A stretch of 45,515 bases of DNA, from assembly GCA_944320295.1 (NCBI GenBank), contig CALUGY010000013.1:1-45515 (forward strand), read 5' to 3'. The DNA comes from an uncultured Bacteroides sp. Its GTDB lineage: Bacteria; Bacteroidota; Bacteroidia; Bacteroidales; Bacteroidaceae. The stretch's first letter is position 1. The number at the start of each line of letters is the position of its first letter. The notes under the pieces were generated by a model that saw nothing but the letters and a program-made list of their open reading frames with translations, was not told the origin of the DNA and searched no databases. The position numbers and the translations under genes were made by a program. This document shows positions 25,491-34,131 of this stretch, piece by piece.

Positions 25491-27356
25491 ATGAAGACAT
25501 TCGAAGAGCTTGGCGTATCGCCGGAGATACGGCGGGCCATAGAAGAGATGGGCTATGAGCAGCCCATGCCGGTACAAGAGGAAGTGATTCCTTATCTTTT
25601 GGGAGAGAACAACGACGTAGTGGCGCTGGCACAAACCGGAACGGGCAAGACCGCCGCGTTCGGCTTGCCGCTCATCCAAAAGATAGACGTAAGCAACCGA
25701 ATCCCGCAATCCCTCATCCTCTGCCCCACACGCGAGCTTTGCCTCCAGATAGCGGGCGACCTTAACGACTACGCCAAGTACATAGACGGACTGCGCGTGC
25801 TGCCCGTTTACGGCGGCTCGTCCATACAGAGCCAGATACGCGCCCTGAAACAGGGAGTGCACATCATAGTGGCCACGCCCGGCCGCCTGCTCGACCTGAT
25901 GGAACGCAAGACCGTGTCGCTCGCCACCATCCAGAACGTCGTGATGGACGAGGCGGACGAAATGCTGAACATGGGCTTTACGGAAGACATAAACGCCATA
26001 CTGGCCGACGTGCCGCAGGAAAGGAACACCCTGCTCTTTTCCGCCACCATGAGCCCCGAAATAGCACGCATCTCAAAGAACTACCTGCGCAACGCCAAGG
26101 AAATCACCATAGGCCGCAAGAACGAAAGCACAGCCAACGTGAAGCACGTGGTCTACGTGGTGCACGCCAAAGACAAGTATGAGACGCTGAAGCGCGTAGT
26201 GGACTACTACCCCAACATCTACGCCATCATCTTCTGCCGCACACGCAAGGAGACGCAGGAGATAGCGGACAAGCTGATGCAGGAAGGCTACAACGCCGAC
26301 TCCCTGCACGGTGAGCTGAGCCAAGCCCAACGCGACACGGTGATGCAGAAGTTCCGCATACGCAACCTGCAACTGCTCGTGGCGACCGACGTGGCGGCGC
26401 GAGGCCTCGACGTGGACGACCTGACGCACGTCATCAACTACGGCCTGCCCGATGACATAGAGAGCTACACGCACCGCAGCGGGCGTACCGGCCGGGCCGG
26501 AAAGACGGGCACGTCCATCGTCATCATAAACTTGCGCGAGAAGGGCAGGATACGCGCCATAGAACGTGTCATCGCAAAGAAATTCGAGATAGGAACCATC
26601 CCCACCGCGAAGCAGATATGCGAGAAGCAACTCGTCAAGGTCATCGACGACCTGGAGAAGGTCAAGGTGAACGAGGAGGAAATAGCCGACTTCATGCCTG
26701 CCGCTTACAAGAAACTGGACTGGCTATCCAAGGAAGACCTTATCAAGAGGCTCGTGAGCCACGAGTTCAACCGCTTCCTGGAGTATTACCGCGAGCGCGA
26801 CGAGATAGAGACGGTAGGCTTGGACAAACCGGCCAAAGGTGAACGCGAAGGCAAGAAACGCGACCGGAAGAAGGGCGGCAACGGTTCGCACGAGGCCGAG
26901 CAGGGCTACACGCGCTTCTTCATCAACCTGGGCAAGGTGGACGGAATCTTCCCCACAGAACTTATCAGTTTGATAAACAACAATATCCGTGGGCGCATAG
27001 AGATTGGCCGCATAGACCTGATGAAAACTTACTCCTTCTTCGAAGTGGAGGAGGAAGCCACGGAAAGCGTGCTGAAATACATGAACCGCGCCACGTGGAA
27101 GGGCCGCAAGGTGTCGGTGGAAGTGGCCGGGGACGCTGGCAGCAAACCCGCCAAACCCGCTCGCAAGCCCAAGGCCAAGCCCGCCAAAGAGGCCAAGGCA
27201 AAACCCGCACGCAAGGAGCAGGAAACCGTGAAGGGGCGCGCCAAGAAGGACGACTGGAAGCAGTTCTTCCAGCACGAGGACGACCCGCGCTGGCAGGAGC
27301 CCGACTTCGACGAGGGCGGATGGGCCAAACCGTCGAAGAAGAAGAAAAAGAAATGA
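25491..27356 (+). CDS. DEAD-box RNA helicase with DbpA-type RNA-binding domain
   Basis: A 621-residue ATP-dependent RNA helicase of the DeaD/CsdA type, acting in ribosome assembly and RNA remodelling. Motifs in order: Q motif region YEQPMPVQ, I AQTGTGKT, Ia PTREL, TPGR, II DEAD, III SAT, IV IIFCRTR, V ATDVAARGLDV and VI HRSGRTGRAG. A DbpA-like RNA-binding domain lies near 475-550 (YTRFFINLGKVDGI, then a segment ending in TWKGRKVSVEV). A low-complexity basic tail follows, rich in Lys, Pro and Ala, ending KPSKKKKKK. ATG 25491 is chosen because the upstream frame overlaps the phosphatase gene and contains the promoter. A strong terminator follows. Confidence 0.95.
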   Translation: MKTFEELGVSPEIRRAIEEMGYEQPMPVQEEVIPYLLGENNDVVALAQTGTGKTAAFGLPLIQKIDVSNRIPQSLILCPTRELCLQIAGDLNDYAKYIDGLRVLPVYGGSSIQSQIRALKQGVHIIVATPGRLLDLMERKTVSLATIQNVVMDEADEMLNMGFTEDINAILADVPQERNTLLFSATMSPEIARISKNYLRNAKEITIGRKNESTANVKHVVYVVHAKDKYETLKRVVDYYPNIYAIIFCRTRKETQEIADKLMQEGYNADSLHGELSQAQRDTVMQKFRIRNLQLLVATDVAARGLDVDDLTHVINYGLPDDIESYTHRSGRTGRAGKTGTSIVIINLREKGRIRAIERVIAKKFEIGTIPTAKQICEKQLVKVIDDLEKVKVNEEEIADFMPAAYKKLDWLSKEDLIKRLVSHEFNRFLEYYRERDEIETVGLDKPAKGEREGKKRDRKKGGNGSHEAEQGYTRFFINLGKVDGIFPTELISLINNNIRGRIEIGRIDLMKTYSFFEVEEEATESVLKYMNRATWKGRKVSVEVAGDAGSKPAKPARKPKAKPAKEAKAKPARKEQETVKGRAKKDDWKQFFQHEDDPRWQEPDFDEGGWAKPSKKKKKK

Positions 27357-27391
27357 CCCTTCCCGCGGACTGCGGGCAAACGGAAAACATG

Positions 27392-27446
27392 GAGGCGTGC
27401 CGGGCCGAAGGACAAGAAGACTTCGCCCGGGCACGCCTCTTTTTTC
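27392..27446 (+). terminator. Rho-independent terminator of the DEAD-box gene
   Basis: GAGGCGTGCC (27392-27401) pairs with GGCACGCCTC (27430-27439). Extra G/C pairs and GAAG/CTTC lie inside, with a short loop, then six T at 27440-27445. Confidence 0.88.
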
Positions 27447-27492
27447 ATGGCATCGTAGTGCGTCAAAACCTCCCATATTTACCCCGTTTGCT

Positions 27493-27572
27493 CCGTACAT
27501 GTACGGAGCGCGGGCGCAACACGTTCGGAGCGCGGACGCAACGCGTTGCGCGTTTACTCCGTACACGTTGCG
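27493..27572 (+). repeat. 22-bp palindrome tetrad, array E
   Basis: Units start at 27493, 27515, 27537 and 27559: CCGTACATGTACGG (perfect palindrome), CGCAACACGTTCGG, CGCAACGCGTTGCG (perfect palindrome) and CCGTACACGTTGCG. Left flank CCCATATTTACCCCG and right flank AAAAGCCCCATATTTTG resemble each other in inverted sense. Confidence 0.9.
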
Positions 27573-27658
27573 GACAAAAGCCCCATATTTTGCCTGTTTC
27601 AGGCCTAAAAATGACATTTATTGGCACAATATTTCTATTTTTCTCCCCTATTATGCCC

Positions 27659-27666
27659 TAACTTTG
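27659..27666 (+). promoter_or_regulatory. -7 element upstream of the secreted enzyme gene
   Basis: TAACTTTG with a T-rich stretch about 17-20 bases upstream. The leader to the ATG at 27782 would be about 110 bases, long for this window. Confidence 0.45.
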
Positions 27667-27781
27667 GGGGCGGTAAGGCACACAAGCCGTGGAGAAGGAA
27701 ATGCCCGTCCGGCAAAACCCGTCCGCACGCGGCCTGCATTGCGCCCGGCCGACGTATGACACTTAAAACACGAACCTTTTT

Positions 27782-29827
27782 ATGAAACTGAGAAACTGTT
27801 TACCTATCCTCTTGTTGGCATTGGCCGGAAGCACGGCCCATGCCTCATCCGTACCGACAGACCAACCGAAAGCCTCCGTGTGGCTGAAGACACCGGGCAA
27901 CCCGGCCGTGGAATATCCGTTGGACTTCCGCGAGGCAGGCCCCGGCACGAGCGTGGCCATGCCTGCCGCCGAGGGGCAACCGCTGCTCGTCACCCGCCGC
28001 GTGACGGAGACGGAATCGGGCCAGCGCATAGACGTGACGCTCTGCGCCCTGCAAGACGTATACCTGAACTATGGTGAACGCATCGCCACGGGCTTCCGCC
28101 ACGACGATTGCCAGTTCTACCTGCCCGGTTTCTGGTACCGCCGCAACCTGCGTTCGCCCAAGGAGGCCCCGTCGTTCCACACGTCGGACAGCTGGCTGGT
28201 GCGCGAAGACCGCCTCAGCACGCCGCTCACCGCCGTGTTCAACGAGAAGGCCGGTACGACGCTCTCCATTCTCCGCATCATCCCCGCCGAGGGTTGCGAG
28301 GCGCTGGCCACGCATAAAGAAGGAGAAATCATACTGTCCGGCAGCACGTCGCTCGGCTATACCGGATTCCTGAACGAAGGGGGCGAAACCCAGCTGACAT
28401 ACGGCTTCCCCTACCGGGAAGAGCCCAAGACCTACATCCGCAAGCTGACGCTGGCACCGCCCGTCAAGGCATTCCAACTGCTGCGCAAGGGCGAAAACCT
28501 GACGTTGAGCTGGGAGCTGGCGGAACACAAGGCCGCCGACTTCTCGGAGTGCGTGCAGCACACGTGGGAGTATTGTTACGACACGTTCCGCCCGCAACTC
28601 GTCGCCACGCCCTACTCGGCCGAACGGATGAAGGACGTGATGAGCCGCTACTTCGAGAGTGCATATGTGGAAGACAAGTTGACCTACTTCTCCGGTACGG
28701 AGCTGAGGACGTCCACCTGCGCCAGCAGCGACGTGGCCGAGGTGGGTTTCGTGGGCCGCACCCTGCTCAACGCTTTCAATGCGCTGGAATACGCAGAGGC
28801 TAACGGGCGCGACGGCCTCGCACAGAAAGCCCGCAACGTATTCGATTCCTACCTGAAGGACGGCTTCTCCGATGCCGGTTTCTTCAACGAGGTGGTGCAA
28901 TGCAAACGCGGTTACGTGGAGCGCAACCATAGCATCCGCCGCCAGTCGGAAGGCGTGTACGCCATGCTCCACTACCTGAACTACGAAAAGCAGCAAGGCC
29001 GCAAGCACCCCGAATGGGAGTCGCGCATGCGTCACATGCTCGACATGTTCCTGCGCCTGCAAAACGAGGACGGCAGTTTCCCCCGCAAGTTCCATGACGA
29101 CTTCAGCGTTGCCGACCCCAGCGGAGGCAGTACGCCGTCGGCCACCCTGCCATTGGTCATGGGCTACAAATACTTCAAGGATAAACGTTACTTGGATGCC
29201 GCGAAACGTACCGTTGGGTACCTGGAGCGGGAGATTATCACTAAGTCCGACTACTTCTCGTCCACGCTCGACGCCAATTGCGAGGACAAGGAAGCTTCGC
29301 TCTACGCTGCCACCGCCGCCTACTACCTCGCGCTGGTGTCCGACAACAAACATGGCGAACGTGCGCACTATACGCAACTGGCCAAGAAAGCGGCCTACTT
29401 CGCCCTGTCGTGGTACTACACATGGGACGTGCCGTTCGCTCCCGGCCAGATGCTGGGCGACATCGGCCTGCAGACGCGCGGCTGGGGCAACGTCTCGGTA
29501 GAGAACAACCACATCGACGTGTTCGTATTCGACTTTGCCGACGTGCTGCGCTGGCTGGCACGCGAGTGCGGCGAACAGCGTTTCGACGGCTTTGCCGAAG
29601 TCATCTCCACCTCCATGCGCCAGTTGCTGCCATATCCGGGACACCTATGCGGCATAGGCAAGGAGGGTTATTATCCCGAAGTGGTGCAGCACACCAACTG
29701 GGACTACGGCCACAACGGAAAGGGTTACTACAACGACATCTTCGCACCGGGCTGGACGGTGGCATCCCTGTGGGAACTCCTCTCTCCGGGTCGCGCCGAA
29801 AACTTCCTAATGGGGAAGAAGAAATGA
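27782..29827 (+). CDS. Secreted putative six-hairpin (alpha/alpha-toroid) enzyme
   Basis: A 681-residue exported protein with a signal peptide (MKLRNCLPILLLALAGSTAHA, cleaved near 21). Residues about 25-240 look beta-rich. The rest (about 250-665) looks like repeated helix pairs of an alpha/alpha barrel, with aromatic motifs such as FLRLQNEDGSFPRKFHDD, LYAATAAYYLALV and YYTWDVPFAPGQMLGDIGLQ. This pattern suggests a glycoside hydrolase or lyase of the six-hairpin group, but I do not recognise a specific CAZy family. The aldose epimerase gene follows after 32 bases, supporting a sugar-related role. No SusC/SusD pair is next to it. Confidence 0.6.
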   Translation: MKLRNCLPILLLALAGSTAHASSVPTDQPKASVWLKTPGNPAVEYPLDFREAGPGTSVAMPAAEGQPLLVTRRVTETESGQRIDVTLCALQDVYLNYGERIATGFRHDDCQFYLPGFWYRRNLRSPKEAPSFHTSDSWLVREDRLSTPLTAVFNEKAGTTLSILRIIPAEGCEALATHKEGEIILSGSTSLGYTGFLNEGGETQLTYGFPYREEPKTYIRKLTLAPPVKAFQLLRKGENLTLSWELAEHKAADFSECVQHTWEYCYDTFRPQLVATPYSAERMKDVMSRYFESAYVEDKLTYFSGTELRTSTCASSDVAEVGFVGRTLLNAFNALEYAEANGRDGLAQKARNVFDSYLKDGFSDAGFFNEVVQCKRGYVERNHSIRRQSEGVYAMLHYLNYEKQQGRKHPEWESRMRHMLDMFLRLQNEDGSFPRKFHDDFSVADPSGGSTPSATLPLVMGYKYFKDKRYLDAAKRTVGYLEREIITKSDYFSSTLDANCEDKEASLYAATAAYYLALVSDNKHGERAHYTQLAKKAAYFALSWYYTWDVPFAPGQMLGDIGLQTRGWGNVSVENNHIDVFVFDFADVLRWLARECGEQRFDGFAEVISTSMRQLLPYPGHLCGIGKEGYYPEVVQHTNWDYGHNGKGYYNDIFAPGWTVASLWELLSPGRAENFLMGKKK

Positions 29828-29859
29828 CAACACGCATCAACCACTAACTTATTATACGT

Positions 29860-30996
29860 ATGAATAAAACAAAACATGTATTGCTGGCAGGCATGGTAGC
29901 CTTGCTGGCAGCTTGCAGCAGTAAACAGGCAGAAGACAAGACCCTCTCCGGCCTGAACCCTGCCGATTTCCGCACGGAAGTGGACGGCAAACAAACCGAC
30001 CTCTACGTGCTGAAGAACAAGAACGGAATGGAAGTGTGCATCACCAACTTCGGCGGGCGAATCGTCTCCGTGATGGTACCGGACAAGGACGGAACCATGC
30101 GCGACGTGGTGCTCGGCTTCGACTCCATCCAGGACTACCTCACTCACGAGACGGACTTCGGGGCCACGATAGGCCGTTACGCCAACCGCATAAAGAACGG
30201 CGAGATTGAAGTGGACGGGGTGAAGTACCAATTGCCGCGCAACAACTACGGCCACTGCCTGCACGGCGGGTTCAAAGGATTCCAATACCGGATATTCGAC
30301 ATGGAACAGGCCGACGAGAACAGTCTGACCCTCTCCTACCTCTCAAAGGACGGCGAAGAGGGATTCCCCGGCAACCTGACATGCAAGGTGACCTTCACGC
30401 TGACGGACGACAACGCCATAGACATCCGCTACTCCGCCGAGACCGACCGTACCACGGTGGTGAACATGACGAACCACTCGTACTTCAACCTCGACGGGGA
30501 CGCGTCGCGCGACAACTCCGGGTACTTGCTCTCGATAGATGCCGACAACTATACGCCTGTGGACAGCACTTTCATGACTACCGGTGAGATCGTGCCCGTA
30601 GAAGGCACGCCGATGGACTTCCGCACACCCGTGGCCATAGGCGAACGCATCAACGGCGACTTCCAACAACTCAAGTACGGCCTGGGCTACGACCACAACT
30701 GGGTGCTCAATACCAAAGGAGACGACAGCCGTCCATGTGCCACGGTCTACTCGCCGCGCACGGGCATCGCGCTCGACGTGTACACCAACGAACCGGGCAT
30801 ACAATTCTACGCCGGTAACTTCCTCGACGGCAGCGTCAAGGGAAAGAAAGGCGTGACGTACGGACGCCGCGCTTCCGTCTGCCTAGAAACGCAGAAGTAT
30901 CCCGACACACCCAATAAGCCGCAATGGCCTTCAGCCTTGCTCCGTCCGGGCGAGACGTACAACAGCCATTGCATATTCAAGTTCTACGTAAAATAA
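29860..30996 (+). CDS. galM: Aldose 1-epimerase, lipoprotein form
   Basis: A 378-residue GalM-family mutarotase that interconverts alpha and beta anomers of free sugars. A lipobox is present (ALLAAC, Cys19), so this copy is anchored in the periplasm or outer membrane, unlike classical cytoplasmic GalM. Family motifs: FGGRIVSVMVPDKDG, DFGATIGRYANRI, GHCLHGGFKGFQ, MTNHSYFNLDGD (catalytic His) and YTNEPGIQFYAGNF (catalytic Glu). It lies directly after the secreted putative glycosidase, so it may process sugars released by that enzyme before uptake (inference). Confidence 0.92.
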   Translation: MNKTKHVLLAGMVALLAACSSKQAEDKTLSGLNPADFRTEVDGKQTDLYVLKNKNGMEVCITNFGGRIVSVMVPDKDGTMRDVVLGFDSIQDYLTHETDFGATIGRYANRIKNGEIEVDGVKYQLPRNNYGHCLHGGFKGFQYRIFDMEQADENSLTLSYLSKDGEEGFPGNLTCKVTFTLTDDNAIDIRYSAETDRTTVVNMTNHSYFNLDGDASRDNSGYLLSIDADNYTPVDSTFMTTGEIVPVEGTPMDFRTPVAIGERINGDFQQLKYGLGYDHNWVLNTKGDDSRPCATVYSPRTGIALDVYTNEPGIQFYAGNFLDGSVKGKKGVTYGRRASVCLETQKYPDTPNKPQWPSALLRPGETYNSHCIFKFYVK

Positions 30997-31010
30997 ATAG
31001 AGAGAGTGCA

Positions 31011-31055
31011 AAGCGTTGGCTCATGCCTGCCGGAGGGCAAGCAGGGCCAACGCTT
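31011..31055 (+). terminator. Inverted repeat between galM and ybeY, possible bidirectional terminator
   Basis: AAGCGTTGGC (31011-31020) pairs perfectly with GCCAACGCTT (31046-31055). The T-run after it on the plus strand is short (CGTTTTC). The 3' arm lies inside the last codons of ybeY, so the coding end doubles as terminator stem. Confidence 0.6.
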
Positions 31056-31446
31056 CGTTTTCGGCCTTCTCCATGATTTCCCGTTCGCCCGGCCCCTTGT
31101 CGTCTATGCCGCACAGGTGCAATACGCCGTGTATGATGACGCGGTGCAGTTCCGTGTCGTAAGGCGCGCCGAACATCTCGGCATTGGTGCGCACGGTGTC
31201 GAGGCTGATGAACAGGTCGCCGTTCAGGCGGTTTCCCTCGCAGTAGTCAAAGGTGATGATGTCCGTATAGTAGTCATGCTGCAAATACTGGCGGTTCACT
31301 TCCAGTATCTTCTCGTCCGAACAGAAAATGTAGGCAATGTCGCCCGCCTTCTTCCCGTAACGGGCGGCCACGGCCTTGATCCATTCCGTCGTTTCCCTTT
31401 TCTTGATGGACGGCATGGGCACGCCGTCAGTCTGGTACGTTATCAT
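31021..31446 (-). CDS. ybeY: Endoribonuclease YbeY
   Basis: A 141-residue zinc endoribonuclease for 16S rRNA 3'-end maturation and ribosome quality control. The zinc motif is clear: HRVIIHGVLHLCGIDD (H-x3-H-x5-D/H type), followed by EREIMEKAE. NRQYLQHDYYTDIITFDY and LNGDLFISLDTV are also typical. It is cytoplasmic. The gene is alone on this strand, with tetrad F in the 246-base gap upstream, and converges on galM with 24 bases between stops. Confidence 0.95.
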   Translation of the reverse strand: MITYQTDGVPMPSIKKRETTEWIKAVAARYGKKAGDIAYIFCSDEKILEVNRQYLQHDYYTDIITFDYCEGNRLNGDLFISLDTVRTNAEMFGAPYDTELHRVIIHGVLHLCGIDDKGPGEREIMEKAENEALALLALRQA

Positions 31447-31520
31447 ATTTCAGCTGTCTTTTATGTGAATCTTTCGTAGGAAATACACCGTCCGTTTCCC
31501 TAATATATAAGGCCGGAGGG

Positions 31521-31600
31521 CGCAACATGTTGCGGCCACGGACGGAACGTGTTGCGGGCGCGCTCCGTACACGTTGCGAGCGTGCTCCGAACGCGTTGCG
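31521..31600 (+). repeat. 22-bp palindrome tetrad, array F
   Basis: Units start at 31521, 31543, 31565 and 31587: CGCAACATGTTGCG (perfect palindrome), CGGAACGTGTTGCG, CCGTACACGTTGCG and CCGAACGCGTTGCG. Both neighbouring genes are on the minus strand, yet the asymmetric third unit reads in the same direction as in the other arrays. Confidence 0.9.
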
Positions 31601-31692
31601 GACAAAACGCCCGTACAAGGCATTCTGAATGGGGGTATGCTACCTGTTTTCATAAGAAAAGTCCTGTCGGAATCCGGACACCGCCCGCCCCG

Positions 31693-32925
31693 CTAAGAAA
31701 AGAACCAATAGCTGACAAGGATGGCCGCTATGATGCCGGAGAAGTCGGCTATCAGCCCGCACGTCACCGCATTGCGCGTCTTGGTGATGCCCACGCTGCC
31801 GAAGTACACGGCCAGTATGTAGAACGTGGTGTCCGAAGCCCCGCGCGCCACGCAACTCATGCGGCTCACGAACGAGTCGGCCCCGAACTCCTTCATCGTA
31901 TCGATCATCAGCCCGTTGGCACCGCTTCCGCTCAGCGACTTCATGAGTGCGGTGGGCAACGCCCCCACAAACTGCGTGTCGATGCCGCAAAGCCCCACCA
32001 GGTAGCCTATGCCGTCCACCAGCCAGTCCATCGCGCCCGACGTGCGGAACACGGCGATGCCCACCAGGAACGCCACCAGATAAGGGATGATGCGTACTGC
32101 GGTAGTGAATCCCTCCTTGGCTCCTTCGATGAAGGCGTCGTACACGTTGATGCGCTTGCACAACCCCCACACGATGAACAGCATGATGACGCTGAACAGG
32201 ATGATGTTGGCCACCAGCGTGGAATAAGCCCCCATCTCGCTCTGTCCCACCTTGACGAACAGGTAGACCAGCAATGACACGAACAGGCTCATGATGCCCA
32301 CCAGTATCAGCACCGGCTTGTTGAACAGGTTGATGCGTTGCGCGATGCTCACGGTGACCACCCCCACCGCCGACGAAAAGAGTGAAGTGATGAGCGTGGG
32401 GATGAATATGTCCGTGGGCTGCGCGGCACCCATCTGCGCCCGATACATCATGATGCTTACGGGGATAAGTATCAGTCCCGACGTGTTGATGACGAGGAAC
32501 ATGATCATGGGGTTCGTGGCCGTGTCTTTCTTCGGGTTCAGTTCCTGAAACTCCCGCATGGCTTTCAGGCCCAGCGGCGTTGCGGCGTTGTCCAGCCCCA
32601 GCATGTTTGCGGACAAGTTCATGAAGATAGACCCCATGGCCGGGTGACCCTTCGGGATGTCCGGAAAGAGGCGGCAGAACACCGGGCTGAGCCATCGCGA
32701 CAAAGCTCCTATCATGCCGCTGTTCTCCCCTATCTTCATCAGGCCGAGCCACAGGGCAAGCAGGCCGGTCAGTCCCAACGATATTTCAAAAGCGTTTTTA
32801 GAGGAGGCGAAGGTGGAGTTCACCAGTTCCGTGAAAATCTCCGTATCGCCCATGAACAACAGCCGTACCAATGCCACTATGAAGGCAATGAGGAAAAACG
32901 CTATCCAGATATAATTCAAAACCAT
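31693..32925 (-). CDS. SpmA-SpmB fusion, nucleoside-recognition (Gate) membrane protein
   Basis: A 410-residue multi-pass inner-membrane protein joining two Gate domains. The first half (about 40-200) has NLSANMLGLDNAATPLGLKA, the SpmA signature. The second half (about 250-410) has IIPYLVAFLVGIAVFRTSG and ALMKSLSGSGANGLM, the SpmB signature. In Bacillus the two are separate spore-maturation proteins, but this fused form is common in non-sporulating Bacteroidetes and its role there is unknown; transport of a small molecule is likely. It begins 19 bases after the M28 peptidase stop, so they form an operon. Confidence 0.88.
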   Translation of the reverse strand: MVLNYIWIAFFLIAFIVALVRLLFMGDTEIFTELVNSTFASSKNAFEISLGLTGLLALWLGLMKIGENSGMIGALSRWLSPVFCRLFPDIPKGHPAMGSIFMNLSANMLGLDNAATPLGLKAMREFQELNPKKDTATNPMIMFLVINTSGLILIPVSIMMYRAQMGAAQPTDIFIPTLITSLFSSAVGVVTVSIAQRINLFNKPVLILVGIMSLFVSLLVYLFVKVGQSEMGAYSTLVANIILFSVIMLFIVWGLCKRINVYDAFIEGAKEGFTTAVRIIPYLVAFLVGIAVFRTSGAMDWLVDGIGYLVGLCGIDTQFVGALPTALMKSLSGSGANGLMIDTMKEFGADSFVSRMSCVARGASDTTFYILAVYFGSVGITKTRNAVTCGLIADFSGIIAAILVSYWFFS

Positions 32926-32944
32926 AGTCTAACACGCAATGTCG

Positions 32945-33967
32945 TTAATAGTCCTCCACATTGGCCAGCCGCCAGACAGCGAGGAAGGCCGCCTTGGTGA
33001 TGTCCGTCACCTTGGGCCAGTTCAGCCGGCAAGCATGGTCAGAGGGTTGGTGGTAATCGGGATGCCTGTCCGTATGATACCATATGAGCGGTATGTCCTT
33101 AGCGGCAAACGACGCGTTGTCGCTTCCCGACACGGGACGGTCCCAAGGCCGGTAGTCCGGCTCCAGCCGCAGGCCATGCCGCGCGATGTCGTCCTTGAGC
33201 CATTGGCCGAAAGCGGGATGCGACGCGGTGTAGAAGTAGACCACGTGACCGGGAACGTCCGGCAGGTGGTCGCGGCCTATCATGTCGAAGTTGAGGTAAG
33301 CCTTTATCTTGTCCGCGAACGGGCACGACTGCACGAAGTGGCGCGAGCCGAGCAATCCCTTCTCCTCGCCGTCCCACAAGGCGAAAACCACGGTGCGCAA
33401 GGGCTGTTGCCCCGAAGCCATGAAGGCCCGCGCTATCTGCAACACGGCCGACACGCCAGAGGCATTGTCGTCCGCACCGTTGTATATCTTGTCGCCTGCC
33501 AACGTAGCGTCCGTGCCCAGATGGTCATAGTGCGCGCCCACCACCACATACTCGTCGGCACGCTGTCCGGGGACGACGCCCAGCACGTTGCACAGGTGCA
33601 AGCTGCGGTAGGCAGGTTCTTGCTTCAGCAGGGCGATGGAGTCGGGGTGCACCTGCCAGCGTCCGCGCCGTTGGCGCTCTTTGGCGCAAGCCTCGAACGG
33701 ATGGAAATAACCGTCGGCACCCAGCGGACGGACACCCGCCTCCTTGAGGGCGGAAGCCAGGTAGCGTGCGGCCACCCGCGCGCCATGCGTGCCCGCCTCG
33801 CGGCCTTGCAACTGGTCGTCGGCCAAAAACTCGACAATGGCCTCGGCCTTGGGCTGCGTGATGCTTTGCAGGGCCTTGTCCACAGGCTCTTGCGCGCGCA
33901 GACACAGGGCGGACACGAACAGGGCCGCCAATGCACCGATGATTTTTGCCATGCTGTCAGCTTTCAT
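32945..33967 (-). CDS. M28 family zinc aminopeptidase, exported
   Basis: A 340-residue metallo-aminopeptidase with an N-terminal signal peptide (AKIIGALAALFVSALCLRAQ). The two-zinc site is complete: His in VVGAHYDHLG, bridging Asp in YNGADDNASG, catalytic Glu pair in LWDGEEKGLLGS, Asp in YLNFDMIGRD and the final His in DYHQPSDHA. It probably trims peptides in the periplasm. Two starts are possible, ATG 33967 and ATG 33952; the second gives a cleaner signal peptide. A good promoter lies about 25 bases upstream. It is the first gene of an operon with the SpmA/SpmB fusion. Confidence 0.93.
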   Translation of the reverse strand: MKADSMAKIIGALAALFVSALCLRAQEPVDKALQSITQPKAEAIVEFLADDQLQGREAGTHGARVAARYLASALKEAGVRPLGADGYFHPFEACAKERQRRGRWQVHPDSIALLKQEPAYRSLHLCNVLGVVPGQRADEYVVVGAHYDHLGTDATLAGDKIYNGADDNASGVSAVLQIARAFMASGQQPLRTVVFALWDGEEKGLLGSRHFVQSCPFADKIKAYLNFDMIGRDHLPDVPGHVVYFYTASHPAFGQWLKDDIARHGLRLEPDYRPWDRPVSGSDNASFAAKDIPLIWYHTDRHPDYHQPSDHACRLNWPKVTDITKAAFLAVWRLANVEDY

Positions 33968-33990
33968 TCGTCCATACGATTATCCGGCCA

Positions 33991-34022
33991 CAAAAATAGT
34001 GAAAGCAATGTGCATGGGCAAA
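33991..34022 (-). promoter_or_regulatory. Promoter of the M28-SpmAB operon
   Basis: On the minus strand TTTG (34022-34019) and TATTTTTG (33998-33991) are 20 bases apart, a full match to the -33/-7 pattern. Confidence 0.65.
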
Positions 34023-34085
34023 TCGGACGGGCTGTTTTTGTGGCATTTTGCACGGATGTCCGGCCTCATCGGGAAAAATTTGCCG

Positions 34086-34093
34086 TATCTTTG
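34086..34093 (+). promoter_or_regulatory. -7 element of the AlkD-like gene
   Basis: TATCTTTG, 39 bases before the ATG at 34132. It excludes the longer in-frame start at 34048. Confidence 0.55.
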
Positions 34094-34131
34094 CGCGGCG
34101 GCCGGGAAAAACGGCCCCGACCTCACAAAAC

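Larger units (their letters stand above)
27357..27781 (+). other. Intergenic region with terminator, array E and promoter
   Basis: A 425-base gap. In order: a rho-independent terminator, the tetrad at 27493-27572 with roughly inverted flanks, a -7 element at 27659-27666, and a leader of about 110 bases before the next ATG. No gene is seen. Confidence 0.7.

Noticed and set aside
27845-29644. A 599-codon open frame on the minus strand opposite the secreted enzyme gene
   Set aside because: It mirrors the codon structure of the plus-strand gene, which has a signal peptide and coherent motifs. The antisense product has no recognisable domain. Long antisense frames are expected in GC-rich genes.
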